Shown: one piece after another, positions 43,269 through 54,838 of the stretch
How positions within the stretch are numbered: the stretch's first letter is position 1
Layout of the letters: each line of letters begins with the position of its first letter
Source of the DNA: Cavenderia fasciculata
Lineage: Eukaryota; Evosea; Eumycetozoa; Acytosteliales; Cavenderiaceae
Direction: 5' to 3'
NCBI RefSeq assembly: GCF_000203815.1
Contig: NW_004457695.1
Coordinates: 1,116,001 to 1,180,000, forward strand
DNA length: 64,000 bases
Translations under genes and position numbers: made by a program
The notes under the pieces: model-generated
The model's input: only the letters and a program-made list of their open reading frames with translations
Told to the model about the DNA's origin: nothing
Databases searched by the model: none

Positions 43269-45122
43269 ATGAGCAACGAACATAATAATAACAATAATAC
43301 AACAACAACATCTACAAGTAATACGGTAGCTGCAGCTGCTACTGCAACACCATCAATTATTAATACAGCTGGTATACAACAATTCAATGATCAACAATTA
43401 AAGAAAAAGGTTGAGATGGTGATTGACCTATTGACAACCTACTTGGAACAACCATTTGGTTTACACTCTGCAGCCATTGATGCTAGTACCGATGTCATAC
43501 TTGATCAAGTACAACCACCTATAACTACAACAACTACTACCACTACTACAACTTCCATCCCATCATCATCAACCAACAACATCAAGAGCGATCATCATAT
43601 CGGAAGTGGAACAGATCATATTCATATCAATATAAATGAAACATCAAGTCATCATAGAGATGATCTATCAAGTGTCAGTTCATCAACCAACGAGAAATAC
43701 AATATCTTTTTCAAACCAATCTATCCAGGATCAAATACAACCGTTCACGATGTAGCTGCCATTGCTTCAAAACTATCACAAAATGAACCAATCAATCAAT
43801 TAATCATTAAAAAGATTCTATCAAATGGATTTGCTAAATCGGTATGTAAAAACAAAGAATAGAGAATGAAAGAAAGAAGAGTATATATATATATCTGACA
43901 CTCCTCTCCTTTTTATTTCTTTTTTTTGTAGAGAAAAGAATTATTATGTCAATGGTTTTATAATTGGTATAATCTTGATAGTTTAACATGCAAGAGATAT
44001 ATGTTATCATTTTTACCAGCAATGATATGGGTTTATTTATACTCCAATCCAAGTGATGTGATTGGATTAGAGGCATGTTTGTTGACAGTGTACAATAGTG
44101 AGTTGTTGAGACGAGAGGATAGGGATACGGTGTTTCAACCACCAGCCGTCCAACTACCCTCCTATATCTATCGAAGCGACGAAGCTGCTCGACTCAACAA
44201 CAACAATGGCAACGGTGGTGGCGGTCTGACAGAAGCTGCATTACGTCAACTCAGTTTGGGTACGGGTGCAGGTGTTGTGATTGACAAGGCTCTCCCAAGA
44301 ATAGAGAGTATCACTACAACCAACCGTAACCTTTTGCTTCGTACAGTCATTGGTGTGTATACATCGCATCTCGCCTACTACCCACATATTTCACGAGTCA
44401 TCTTTTGTGAGATGGCAACTCGTATTGCTGCTACTGGCTATCCATTTATTCCACCTCAACAAGATGCACCCCCATCGCCAGACAATGAAGATGGTGGACG
44501 TGGAGGGTCGTTCTCGTCGGCCAGTAATTTCAGAATCGACGGTAGTGACGGTGAAGGTGAAAGCAGTTTAAAGCGCGGTCACGGAGACGGCTCTTCCAAC
44601 CTACTCAAAGAAACCATCCGTCGTAACTCTATGATTGGTAACCTCGACCAAGTACTCGACGGTAGTGGCGGGTTCAATAGCAGTGGAAACACTGTCGACA
44701 CACTCGAACGTATGTGGATGGAAAAGGAACGTGAGAAAAAGATGGACCACTTTTCATGCATGACCACCTTTCTAGAGTTTGAGTATAGTGAACTCAACAA
44801 CCGTATCATTGACTTGGCTCAAGGTGGTACTACCTCTGAGCAACAACAGGAATTCCACCATCAACACCACCATATCCTCAGTCTCCACACCCTCCTCACC
44901 ACACAACGTCAAAAGAGAATATTTATCGATCCTCGTACCTACCAAGAGATTGTCAGTGGTCTTGGATACTGTGCTTTTCAAGAATCAACCAAATCAATGG
45001 CCTCTATCGCTATCAAAGCCATCAATGATCGTGCTAGCTATGATTTAATCCCTGAAATAATGCTATCAACCAATTCTATTTTACATGTTATTCAAATTAA
45101 TAAATCTTCTGGAGGAAAATAA
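43269..45122 (+). CDS. fam126: Hyccin (FAM126) homologue, PI4-kinase complex subunit
   Basis: 587 aa in two exons, 43269-43841 and 43932-45122 (phase 0). Hyccin/FAM126 stabilises the plasma-membrane PI4KIIIalpha-TTC7-EFR3 complex that makes PI4P. Family blocks seen: LLCQWFYNWYNLDSLTCKRY, MLSFLPAMIWVYLYS, GLEACLLTVYNSEL, LPRIESITTTNRNLLLRTVI, SRVIFCEMATRIAATGYPFI, and at the end FIDPRTYQEIVSGLGYCAFQ, then LIPEIMLSTNSILHVIQ. These align with the hyccin pattern 'LPxLIWxYL', 'GCIEALLLGVYNxE' and 'YPEPLLVxNAI'. N-terminal Thr/Ser/Ala tracts and an inner acidic Gly/Ser insert are lineage-specific. The start is the first ATG, 104 nt from the previous gene. Confidence 0.88.
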
Positions 45123-46094
45123 ATGAATAATTTAAATATAAATATATAAATATAATAATATAATATTTACCATATAATTTAAAGTTTAGATTTGTTTGTT
45201 TACATCTATCTCACCACTCAGGTATAAGCCATATTATACTATATTACATACAGAGTTACATTTGTATATGAAATAAAAAGTTTAATATGGCTTATACCTT
45301 GAATACATCTCTTGGGTTTGGCTGCTCTCTGGTGGGTGGAAAATAATTATATTACCTATAAAGGTAATAAATCCAAGCATTTTGAAGGCAAACCATATTT
45401 TCTATACCAAATATATATTAATAAAAGAGTCAAACTCCTTGCCGCAATGTCTCTTTGTCTGGCATACATGCTATGGGTGCAACCTCTCCGCTCGTACAGC
45501 GAAGCTTATGATTTTACTGCAAAAATCATAGGAATGGGTCCTGAATTGGAATGTCCAAGAAAAACCACCACTTGCTCTTAAACAGGAGGGTAAAAAAATT
45601 GGAATGAAGACAAGATTCGCACCTCTTATGTATATCTAAAAGTAAGAAAATATACACTTAATTCTTTTTATCGATTTCTAATTTATCATTTTTTTAGTTT
45701 TAAGCCAAGATGAAGTAGAAAAAATTTATCGATTCAAACAACCTCATTGACAAGAAGGTATGAATTACCAACTACTAACATACATTGCTGCCACTATACC
45801 TTTTGTTTCCTGTAGTGATAGAATGTATTGGCGAAAGGTTTGATTTTTCAAGTCCTTGAGTGATTGACTATAATGGATAGTGTGTCTTTATACCAGTGTA
45901 ACTTTTTAATATACTAGTATTTGATCTCTTTGAGCTAGCTTATCATATATATACAAGTGTTATATATAAATAAAATAAAAAAGAAAAAATAATGGCACTT
46001 GGTTGTTCGACAATCATGAGAGGTTTGGATGTTCAAACTAACTTTTTAAAAGAATTTATTTTAATAATTTAAATAAATAGAGACAATAGAGGAG
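45123..46094. other. Region with inverted repeat and unrecognised coding-like fragment
   Basis: A perfect 17-bp inverted repeat lies at 45220-45236 and 45283-45299 (AGGTATAAGCCATATTA) with a 46-nt loop. After it comes 45312-45581, an 89-aa open stretch on + (YFLYQIYINKRVKLLAAMSL) with higher G+C than its surroundings, and further coding-like bits near 45715-45850 (DEVEKIYRFKQPH). No start, domain or splice model convinced me. Probably a decayed gene or small mobile element; 45860-46094 is ordinary A/T promoter DNA. Confidence 0.35.
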
Positions 46095-46781
46095 ATGAGT
46101 ACTGAAACATCACCCATGTTGGTTGATGATGTTAACATTATCAATAATAATATTGATCCTCCAAGTGTAGGTTCATCTTCAACTATTGAAAGTTTAGGAA
46201 TCAACAACAATACAACATCACCTACTACTGCTGCTGCTACCACTACGACTACTACAACACTAACTCAAGAAGAAGAAGCAAACAATACAAGATTTACAAT
46301 GGAATTAGAGTTTATTCAATGTTTGTCAAATCCTAGATACTTGAATTGTATGTTCTCTCTCTCTCTCTCTCAAAAGATGTCACATGACCAAACGATAGTT
46401 GATAGCTATGCTAACATTTATCACACTCTAGATCTTGCACAAAATCGATTCTTTCAAGATAAAGCATTTATCAATTACTTGGCATATCTACAATATTGGA
46501 AACAACCAGAGTATAGCAAGTTTGTAGTGTATCCTCAATGTTTGTATTTCCTCGATCTCTTGCAACACGAAAGATTTAGACAAGAATTGACGCACGTTCA
46601 ATCGACTGAATTCATTCACGAACAACAATTCTATCATTGGCAATACTATCGAAACAATAGAATGGCTCAAAAAGAAGACCAACAACAACAACAACTGCAA
46701 CAACAAACTACTACTACTACTACTATACAAAATGATCAACAACCACCTCAACCACCAACAGTCAATGTACCTTCTCTTTAA
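46095..46781 (+). CDS. med31: Mediator subunit 31 (MED31/SOH1)
   Basis: 200 aa in two exons, 46095-46347 and 46432-46781. MED31 sits in the middle module of Mediator, bound to MED7. The conserved core is complete: RFTMELEFIQCLSNPRYLNY, then LAQNRFFQDKAFINYLAYLQ and YWKQPEYSKFVVYPQCLYFL, then FRQEL and HEQQFYHWQYYRN. The 84-nt intron is a multiple of three and has no stop, so plain ORF calling reads through it and inserts 28 foreign residues after YLN. Splicing GTATGT...CTCTAG restores the invariant PxYLNYLAQ. Poly-Asn/Thr flank the core at the N-terminus and poly-Gln/Thr/Pro at the C-terminus. Confidence 0.94.
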   Translation: MSTETSPMLVDDVNIINNNIDPPSVGSSSTIESLGINNNTTSPTTAAATTTTTTTLTQEEEANNTRFTMELEFIQCLSNPRYLNCMFSLSLSQKMSHDQTIVDSYANIYHTLDLAQNRFFQDKAFINYLAYLQYWKQPEYSKFVVYPQCLYFLDLLQHERFRQELTHVQSTEFIHEQQFYHWQYYRNNRMAQKEDQQQQQLQQQTTTTTTIQNDQQPPQPPTVNVPSL

Positions 46782-46984
46782 AAGGAATCAAAAAGGAATC
46801 AACCAATTGGATCAATCACAATCAATAACAACAAATTTGTATGAAGAATAAGAACGACATATAATCTGTTTATAGATTGATTGATTGATCAATCAATCAA
46901 TCAATAAAAGGAAATTGGAATATACATTATTATATCCAATCAAAATATTCATAAATAAATAAATAAAAGGGTATATAATATATT

Positions 46985-46993
46985 TTAAGAAGT

Positions 46994-47043
<50 letters not shown>

Positions 47044-48175
47044 GCTGTTGTTGGTCATCTTCCTCTTCTTTTTCTTTTTCTTTATCTTCTTGATTTGGAT
47101 AAAATGATTGTTCAATTTCTTGATAAAAGTTATCTCTTTCATCAAGTGGTAGGATTTGTTCCAATTTCTCAATCATATCACCAATTTTAACGACCATTTC
47201 CCTTGTCTTGTTAATGTTTCCCTTGATTTTGTCCAATACTTCTTTAGCCCCAATTTGTGTATGTGTAACATCGTTTGTCTTTAGCGAAACGATGGTTGTT
47301 AATCTTTTAGCTTTTCTAAATTCTACATCTTTCATCTTTTGAATAATTTCCAACTAGGTACAAAAAAAATACATTGCAATGTTAGAGAATTGCCAATATT
47401 ACATTCATTATTATTATTATTAGTTGTAATATATGTATAGATAGACTACTTACTTGTTTCTCAAATATATAACCAGTTGAATTTTTTAAATAATTTTGAA
47501 TATCTATACTAACATTAAGAGCACCTCTACCATCCATATCAGCCACTCTTAATGGATTGCTAGTAGGATTAAACCAAGAGTCATTATCATCATTTAATAA
47601 TGGAAAAAACTAAGTTAATAAAATGTTAATAAAGGTAAAGGTAAAGACTTTTTGATTGATATAGAAAGAGAGAGAGAAAGAAAGAGAAAGAGAATCAATC
47701 AATCAATCAATCAATGTGATTCCTTACATACCTGAGGTGTTTTAGATAATCTTTCAAGTTCTGGTTCTAAATCTTTTGTTGTATTATCTGCTTTATGTAT
47801 TGTTATAATTTCATCTTTAAATGTTGTTCCTATGTTGTTATTATTATTATTATTAGTTGATTGTTGTGTCTGTGATTGTTGTTGTTGTTGTTGTTGTTGT
47901 GATTGTGATTTTTGTTGTTGTTGTAATAGTTGATTTCTTGAATTTGGTTTATCTACAGAATAACTTGTATATGGTACATCTTGATACACTAAACTTGTAC
48001 TTGATGAAGAGGTTGGTTGTGTCAATTGTTGTTGTTGTGCTTGTTGCTGTTGTAGTAATTGTTGTTGTAACAGTAGTTGTTGCTGCTGTTGTTGTTGTTG
48101 TTGTTGATAGTAATAACTAACATCACCTTGAGATTGAGTAGATCCTCCCTCTGCTTTACTCTCTGCTTGACCCAT
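46985..48175 (-). CDS. borcs5: BORCS5-like subunit of the BORC lysosome-positioning complex
   Basis: 322 aa in three exons: 48175-47732, 47609-47454 and 47353-46985 (all phase 0). BORCS5 (myrlysin) is the myristoylated subunit that anchors BORC on lysosomes, where it recruits ARL8 and kinesin. This protein starts MGQAESKAEGG, a textbook N-myristoylation site. After a poly-Q insert come DEIITIHKAD, LSKTPQFFPLLNDD, and helical coiled coils ending GNINKTREMVVKIGDMIEKL and LPLDERDNF. That order (MG start, short IxIxxx motif, 'xPxFxPLL', coiled coils, 'LLDRLNxMLPExERLEPF') matches human BORCS5. A poly-Q and acidic tail ends it. The middle exon was placed from splice sites and frame. Confidence 0.8.
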
Positions 48176-49025
48176 TTAATCTAATCTATCTATCTATCTA
48201 TATATTTCTTTATCTGCTAGGTGGACTAGACTAAAAAATGATTCATTGGGGAACAGGAACACAAAAAGGCAAATGAACATTTAAAAAATTTTAAAAAGAT
48301 CTTTTCAAACATTAATTCTGTGAACTTCTCAACTCTTTGATGGTAGTGTAGTGGACATCATCCTATTGTCTTGTAGGACAGAATATAGAGATAGATACTA
48401 GTATACTCATTTTCTGTGTGTCATTGATTATACAATATGATTTATTTGATTGTTCATGTGATAATATAATAATAATAAGCGCATGTTTGATGGACATGAT
48501 TGTTGGCTTGGCTGGCAGCCATTCATAAATAAATAATAATTTGGGTTATTTAAAAATATCTATTGGGCTGCAGTGAACCTATAGATAGGCTATCTATAGA
48601 AATCTAGGGCTGATCTGGCCATCTGACAATCGATTTTAATGGTATTGATTTTAGATTCTCAGAACATTAGAGTAAGTAAGTAAGTAAGTGGCTGGCTATG
48701 ACTCGCAATGATGTGATGGTGGAGGGGGTGGATTAAACTAAAAGAATGAGTGAGATCATTCTGCCCAAACGATAAATTATTCACCTGTTGCTCTACCCCA
48801 TCTTCCTCTTTACTTTTTGCTTTGAGCTCCCTTCAATTATTATTCTAATCAGAAAAAAAAAAGTTGGGTTTCAAAATGGGTGAATAATTATTTTCATTTT
48901 TTGTCTTCAATTTTTTTTTCACTTTTTGCTTGCTCTGTCACCATCCCCCAACCAGCTCAAAAAGCAACAACACAAGAACAAGCACATCATTATTTTCATT
49001 AAATTATAACTTATACACATTCATC
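48176..49025. other. Divergent region between BORCS5 and profilin genes
   Basis: No gene. The half near profilin has pyrimidine-rich CTTTTTGCTTGCTCTGTCACC and a CCCCCAACCAGCTC patch shortly before the start, plausible core promoter of a highly expressed gene. A (GTAA)n run lies at 48671-48688. Confidence 0.5.
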
Positions 49026-49612
49026 ATGTAAGTAATAATAATAATAATATCTCTAGAGAAGAAATTGTACAATATAGTTGGGATATTCAAGACAGTTGGA
49101 ATAAACAATATATATATAGTTTAGTAATCACACACTGTGATTATTATTATTATCCAGTCATCTAAATATACTATCCAATGGAATATAACGACTACTATGA
49201 GTTCATTTAATTAACTTTATCTTTTTCTACTTTTAGGTCTTGGCAATCATACGTTGACACTAACCTCTTAGGTGCTGGCCTCAAGCAAGCCACCATTATC
49301 GGTGCTGCTGGTGGTTCATGGGCTGCCTCTGCCGGTTTCAAGCTCGCTCCAGAAGAAGAAAAGGCTCTCATTGCCAACTTTGCCAACCCAGCCAACGCCT
49401 CTGCTACTGGTATCCTCGCCAACAAGGTCAAGTACTTGACTCTCAAGGCCGACCCACGTTCCATCTATGGTAAGCAAGGTGCTGGCGGTATCGTCTGTGT
49501 CAAGACTGTCCAAGCCATCATTGTTGGTGTCTACGATCAAACCCTTCAACCAGGTGCTGCTGCCACCGTCGTTGAAAAGTTGGCTGATTACCTCATCGAC
49601 TCTGGTTTCTAA
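49026..49612 (+). CDS. Profilin
   Basis: 125 aa. Exon 1 contributes only the first two bases of the start codon (AT at 49026-49027); the intron 49028-49236 (GTAAGT...TTTTAG) splits ATG, and exon 2, 49237-49612, supplies G and the rest. The protein begins MSWQSYVDTNLLGAG, the profilin actin/poly-Pro site signature, and ends VVEKLADYLIDSGF, with ADPRSIYGKQGAGGIVCVKT in the middle. Profilin binds G-actin, poly-proline and PIP2 and controls actin assembly. Unlike its neighbours it uses C-ending codons (GCC, ATC, CTC, GAC), as highly expressed dictyostelid genes do. The length is standard. Which of the amoeba profilin isoforms it is cannot be told here. Confidence 0.95.
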
Positions 49613-50043
49613 ATAATTAATTGATATCATATATAAAATATTGTATTTCTCCAATAAAAAAATAATAATATAAAAAACTTGTATTTCTTAAACATTAAAA
49701 AAAAACAAAAGTAAAGAGTCGTAATTGTATTTGTATCAATTCATATAATCAGGTTCAAGATATTTTTATCTTTAGAATCTTGTCACAAGAAAGAAAAAAA
49801 AACAAAAAAAGTTCATGAACTTCAAAGTTTTGTGACAAAACTTGTAAAAGTTTGGCGCCAATTTTTCAAAAATGTGTATACTTACTTTTGAGACTTAACC
49901 ACTTGATATGTTTACAATTGATATGTATGATATATATATATATAATATATGATTAGCGCAGATAGATAGATAGATAGATAAGACAGTCACATTATAGAGT
50001 CGAGTGTGTAAATTAAATATTAATATATAACAATAATAATAAT
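49613..50043. other. Spacer
   Basis: Profilin 3' UTR with AATAAA-like signals at about 49653-49660, then A/T DNA with a TA run (49930-49946) and GATA repeats (49960-49980). No gene or RNA seen. Confidence 0.5.
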
Positions 50044-52159
50044 ATGCACTTTACATACAAAAAAAGAAATTCAACGTTCAAGAGAAGACAAAGTACTTCT
50101 CAAAGACAAGAAAGTAAATAAATAATAAATAGTTTGATCAGATGCTATATATGTTCTAACGATTACTACTATTACTACTATACTATAGTTCAATTTAACT
50201 TTAGAAAAAGAAAAGATAAAGATGAAAATGAGAATGATACATCTTTGACAACATCAACAACAAATGAAACGGAAACTGTAAATAATATTAATAATAATGA
50301 TGGTGCTAGTGTCAATGATGATAATGATATTGATTTGACATCAACAACAACAACAACAACAACTACTTCGACTACTACAACTACAACAAACGAATCAAAT
50401 CAAAAGATAGTAGTAGAAGATCCTGTTGTTGTTGAGGAAGATGAAAAAAATAATACATCAGTTGAACAAATGGAGAATGTTGAAAAGAATCTTAGTCAAT
50501 TCAAGATTGAATCACCATCACAAGAATTAAAACTTAAACTAAAGACTCATGGTAATGATGGTGATGGTATGGACAATGATCATGACAAAGAGACATCATC
50601 ATCATCATCATCTATCTTGGAAAATGATAATGATGAAATAGTAGTGGATCAAGCAAACTCTTTGATATCACCATCAAAGTCTATACCATTCCAATCAATG
50701 ATTGAATCAGTTACTGGTAATAATGCAATGATGCTTTCACCATCATCTCCTACAACACCTGGTTCTTTATTGTATAGTTCATCCAACAGTACTAGCAGTA
50801 GTGTTACTACCACTAGTAGTAGTTCAATATCATCTCCATCAAAACCATCATCATCAACTGTCCTTCCACAATTGACACCAAAACAACATAAAAAGAAAAT
50901 TAAAACAATTCATATGGATGATTCACCTTCATCAACTAGTTTAAATCAACAATTAATCGAACAACAAGAAAAAGAAAAAGAAGAAAAAGAGGAAGAGTTG
51001 GAAAAGATAGAAATCATTGAACAACCAGTCGAACCACCAAAAGTTGAATCACCACCAAAACCAGTTGTCAAAGTAAACATTACCAAAGAGAAAAAAGAAA
51101 TTATAGATATTTTTAGAAGTACAATTTCAACACAATTAAATAATACTCCATCCCAATTTAAACCTTTTGGTAATTATCACACAGTAGTTTTATTTTATAA
51201 TATAAATGATATCTAACCTTTTTTTTTTTTATAGTTAGGGAAATATGTAAAAATTTTACAATCGAAATATCAAAGTTGACAATACCAAAAATTAAAGATA
51301 TTAATAATCAACATTTATTAGAGATTGTAAAACTTTCACCGCCTCCTCCTACTCCTACACCTACTCCAACCCCTTCAACTGCTGTTGATCAAATAGATCA
51401 ACATAAAATATTTATTTACAAGAATATGAAAAATTTGGAAATGGAAATGAGAATTAATACTCTTAAAACTTTGTTGGAACGATGGAAACGAGAAGAGAAA
51501 CAATGGAGTTTAATCATATCGGAGTATTTAAATAATGGTAAAGATAATATTATTGAAAAAACTCCTTCACGACCTACCAATAGAACCAATAATCCAATTG
51601 GTATTAATTCCACTGCAAAGAAACAACAACCACCACCATCATCTGTACAAAAGAAAGAAAATAATAATAATTCAAACAATATCATCCCATTTAATCTTTT
51701 TACTCCTATTAAAATTGATAATATCAAGGATCAAAAAGAAAAAGAAAAAGAAAAACAACAACAACAACAACAACAACAAGAGTTGGTTCAACAACCAGAT
51801 TCAAATATTCAAAAAATTAAAAATGATTTGTTAAAATTGTCCATTCATGTAAGTAAACTTTTAAAACTTTTTAAAAAAAACAGAAAAGAAAAGAAAAAAA
51901 AAAACCTTTTTGGAAACTAACCAATGAAAATCAAATTTGTCACCTCTAGTTGGATGAAATTTTACCAAGATTGAAACAAACAGAACACAACTCTTTGGAA
52001 ATTCAACAACACTATAGTAACCTTTCAAACCAATACCATCAGTCGTTTACCAAACAACACCCCAATATTAATCAACCAAAGAAACTAATGAAAAATTTGA
52101 TGTTGTCATTCCAACTTGTTGAACAACATCATCAACAACAAACAGACAACATAGAGTAG
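50044..52159 (+). CDS. Unrecognised low-complexity and coiled-coil protein
   Basis: 624 aa in four exons: 50044-50113, 50189-51169, 51235-51848 and 51950-52159; phases 1, 1, 0 all agree. The start MHFTYKKRNSTFKRRQ is basic. Residues 30-320 are Thr/Ser/Asn/Asp-rich with scattered SP sites (SPSKSIPFQS, LSPSSPTTPG), which could be kinase targets. The conserved-looking part begins about residue 320: KVNITKEKKEIIDIFR, VREICKNFTIEISKL, then NTLKTLLERWKREEKQWSLI, a helical segment with Trp. After a poly-Q linker come two helices (LDEILPRLKQTEHNS and HYSNLSNQYHQSF). The layout would suit a scaffold or kinetochore-type coiled-coil protein, but I recognise no family. Confidence 0.72.
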
Positions 52160-52483
52160 TTGTTGTTGTTTTTAAAAATAAATAAATAAAGTTTTTGTGT
52201 GACCAATCAATCAACCAACCATGCAGAGGTGTAGACACATGTGATCGACAACACATCGTCGCTACCATTGCACTGTGACCAGTGAAATTTAGATATTTTG
52301 ATTTTTTTTCGTGGTCATCATTTATTTTTAACTTTGTGGGCTGTCATCCCACCCTTTCACAACAACAACAAACACCCATCACTTCGTTTCATAATTCATA
52401 TTTTATTTTACTTTATTTATTTATTAATTGTACAAAGATATATATATTGTTTATTTATTTATTAATTTATTAAACTAGACCTC
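52160..52483. other. Spacer and promoter
   Basis: C-rich patches (52330-52380) followed by TATTT repeats up to the next ATG. No gene seen. Confidence 0.5.
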
Positions 52484-54808
52484 ATGGAGAAAATAATTAA
52501 ATCAAAAGTATTGATGAAATATATATTCTCATTTACAAAGAGATGTAATAACTTTTTATGTAATCATCAGTATGACCAACTGTGCAAGGTCAAGCAATTG
52601 ATCAAAGATAAGAGATATGCATTGTTAAAGGACAGATTAGAGAGTAAACATCAATGCTACATCAAGTACTCGACGATACTGTATGCTTGTGAGCACCTGA
52701 CAGACGTCACTGTGTTTCAAAGATTGTTTGAACGATTTCAACCAATGTTTGTCGGTATTAAAGAATTGATGATTGCAGCTAGTAATAGTGGAAACATTAA
52801 AGTATTTAAAATATTGGAGCAACACTCACAGACAACAATACTATCTAAATTGAACAACCCAGGTCACAACACACCATCATGGAAAAAGGAAGAGTTGGTA
52901 CTACTGATTAGACGTCTAATCAATCACAGACACTTGGAGATGGCTCAATACCTATTACAACAACATGGTCGAAAGATATTGGGAATCAAAAAGCCAGACA
53001 ACATGGTCTACTCTGATCATTCAGACATTATCAAAAAGTTTGCTACCACTATCACTGCCAACACTTGGAAACATGACTTTGTCTACAACTATTTCATCGG
53101 TCTATTATATCATCAACAACATTTAGAACAACTTGACATTAACAATTGGAAATTTAAAAATAATCAATTCAATCAATTATTATTTACACTATCAACTTTA
53201 AAATCAAATTATCATCTTTATATAATTAATCATTTATTTGATCAAAATGATATAAATCTATTATCACCAATAATAATCATTAAAATATTAAATGTTCTAC
53301 TTCAACAACAACAACAAAATAATAATAATAATAACTGTAATATTAATAATAACTTAAATAATTGTTACTTTATTTTAATATTGGAGATGATGGAAAAAAT
53401 ATATTCAAAGGAATTATTAAAACCTTCAAGATTACAAGAGGTGATTGATAAGTTAAAAAGTCAAAAGGATAAGATTATAGATAGAATCATAACTAGTGAC
53501 AATGTTGAAGAGATGGAACAATACCTTGGACAAGATAGCAAGACTGTTGATTTATTCAAATTCCTAAACAAGAATCAGTTTTCCAAACTACCATTAAAAC
53601 AATTCAAGAGACAATTGGAATCAAAGTTGGCATTGGTACAAAAGGATTCAGATCAACAACAACATTCACAGAATCTACATAAACAAGCAATGGAATTATT
53701 TCATTATCTGTTGGTTGAAACGAGGGTTCAGTCGGAAAAGATCAAATATTTTATTGATAATTTTCCATGTCTATTAGAGACGGTACCAAAATTGATCAAA
53801 ACAAAGACAAATACATGGATTGATGATTTGGATATTGTTAAATCAATCTATCAATATTGGGAACAAAACAAGTGTACAGACAAATTTCAAATCAATACAA
53901 ACAATCTTTACGTATTGGAATTTATGATTAATCAAGAGTTGTTGGGAAGAGGTGTAGCTCCATCTTCTTCAATCCCCTATAATTTGATAATCAAATGTTT
54001 TCAAATGGCAATTAAACTTGGTGATTTAGAATTTATTAAAAAGGATTTTCAACCTCCAAATATTAATTTAAAATTATCAACTTCTTCAACCAATTCAACC
54101 TCTTCAAATATATCCTCTTCTTCCTCCTCATCTTCATCTACTTCTTCATCTTCTTCATTTATGAAATACATTTTAGATCAATCAAATATAATTCAACAAT
54201 TATTTATTTATAGTTGTATTTGGTCACCAAATGTATCGATTATTTATTATTTTAATCAATTTGTACATTTTAAAAAAGATGAAGAGTCTCCTAAACTACT
54301 CTTTGAATCAATTGGAAGACATGGAGAATTGGAAAGATTTGAAATGGTGTATCAACACTTTCAAGATCTCATCGTACATGGACGTGCCAATTTGACCAAA
54401 ATACTCAAACAAGCAACACTTGCCAACAATCTAGAGTTGATTCAATACATTTTCCGTCAACCGTGGCTTGATCAACATGCAATGCCACCGACAATGATTG
54501 AAATTGTTGGATACAACAAACATTGTCATCGACAAATACTAGAGTGGTGTGCCAGCGAGTTTACCATTGAATGGAAAACAAAAGCACAAGAAATATTCTA
54601 TCAACATTTACAAACTGGTACTCTAGAGTCGTTGGATTTCATCTTTTCAACCATCTCTTATGAATCCAACAAATCTTCATTCGACGCAATCTTTAATTCC
54701 TACCTATCACTCATTCAATCAAATAATAGATTAGATATTTATTCATATCTAACAAATATTAAAAAAGTTAATATAATAAGTAAAAATAAATTAAAATTAA
54801 GTAAATAG
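52484..54808 (+). CDS. Ankyrin-like repeat protein, dictyostelid expanded family
   Basis: 774 aa, single exon. Starts MEKIIKSKVLMKYIFSFTKR, an F-box-like or family-specific leader common in dictyostelid ankyrin paralogues. Degenerate ankyrin-type helical pairs follow: LMIAASNSGNIKVFKILEQH, RLINHRHLEMAQYLLQQHG, MAIKLGDLEFIKKDFQPP, LFESIGRHGELERFEMVYQH, ATLANNLELIQYIFRQPWLD. Poly-Asn and a poly-Ser tract (about residues 535-565) interrupt it. It is unlike the other ankyrin protein in this window in having weaker repeats spread over the whole length. Function unknown; the family is a known expansion in these amoebae. Confidence 0.82.
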   Translation: MEKIIKSKVLMKYIFSFTKRCNNFLCNHQYDQLCKVKQLIKDKRYALLKDRLESKHQCYIKYSTILYACEHLTDVTVFQRLFERFQPMFVGIKELMIAASNSGNIKVFKILEQHSQTTILSKLNNPGHNTPSWKKEELVLLIRRLINHRHLEMAQYLLQQHGRKILGIKKPDNMVYSDHSDIIKKFATTITANTWKHDFVYNYFIGLLYHQQHLEQLDINNWKFKNNQFNQLLFTLSTLKSNYHLYIINHLFDQNDINLLSPIIIIKILNVLLQQQQQNNNNNNCNINNNLNNCYFILILEMMEKIYSKELLKPSRLQEVIDKLKSQKDKIIDRIITSDNVEEMEQYLGQDSKTVDLFKFLNKNQFSKLPLKQFKRQLESKLALVQKDSDQQQHSQNLHKQAMELFHYLLVETRVQSEKIKYFIDNFPCLLETVPKLIKTKTNTWIDDLDIVKSIYQYWEQNKCTDKFQINTNNLYVLEFMINQELLGRGVAPSSSIPYNLIIKCFQMAIKLGDLEFIKKDFQPPNINLKLSTSSTNSTSSNISSSSSSSSSTSSSSSFMKYILDQSNIIQQLFIYSCIWSPNVSIIYYFNQFVHFKKDEESPKLLFESIGRHGELERFEMVYQHFQDLIVHGRANLTKILKQATLANNLELIQYIFRQPWLDQHAMPPTMIEIVGYNKHCHRQILEWCASEFTIEWKTKAQEIFYQHLQTGTLESLDFIFSTISYESNKSSFDAIFNSYLSLIQSNNRLDIYSYLTNIKKVNIISKNKLKLSK

Positions 54809-54838
54809 AATAGTTATTAAATCTATTTTATTTCCTAT

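Noticed and set aside
46348-46431. Read-through MED31 protein containing SLSLSQKMSHDQ
   Set aside because: Removing a canonical GTATGT-CTCTAG intron restores the invariant MED31 core, so the longer product is an artefact of an in-frame intron.
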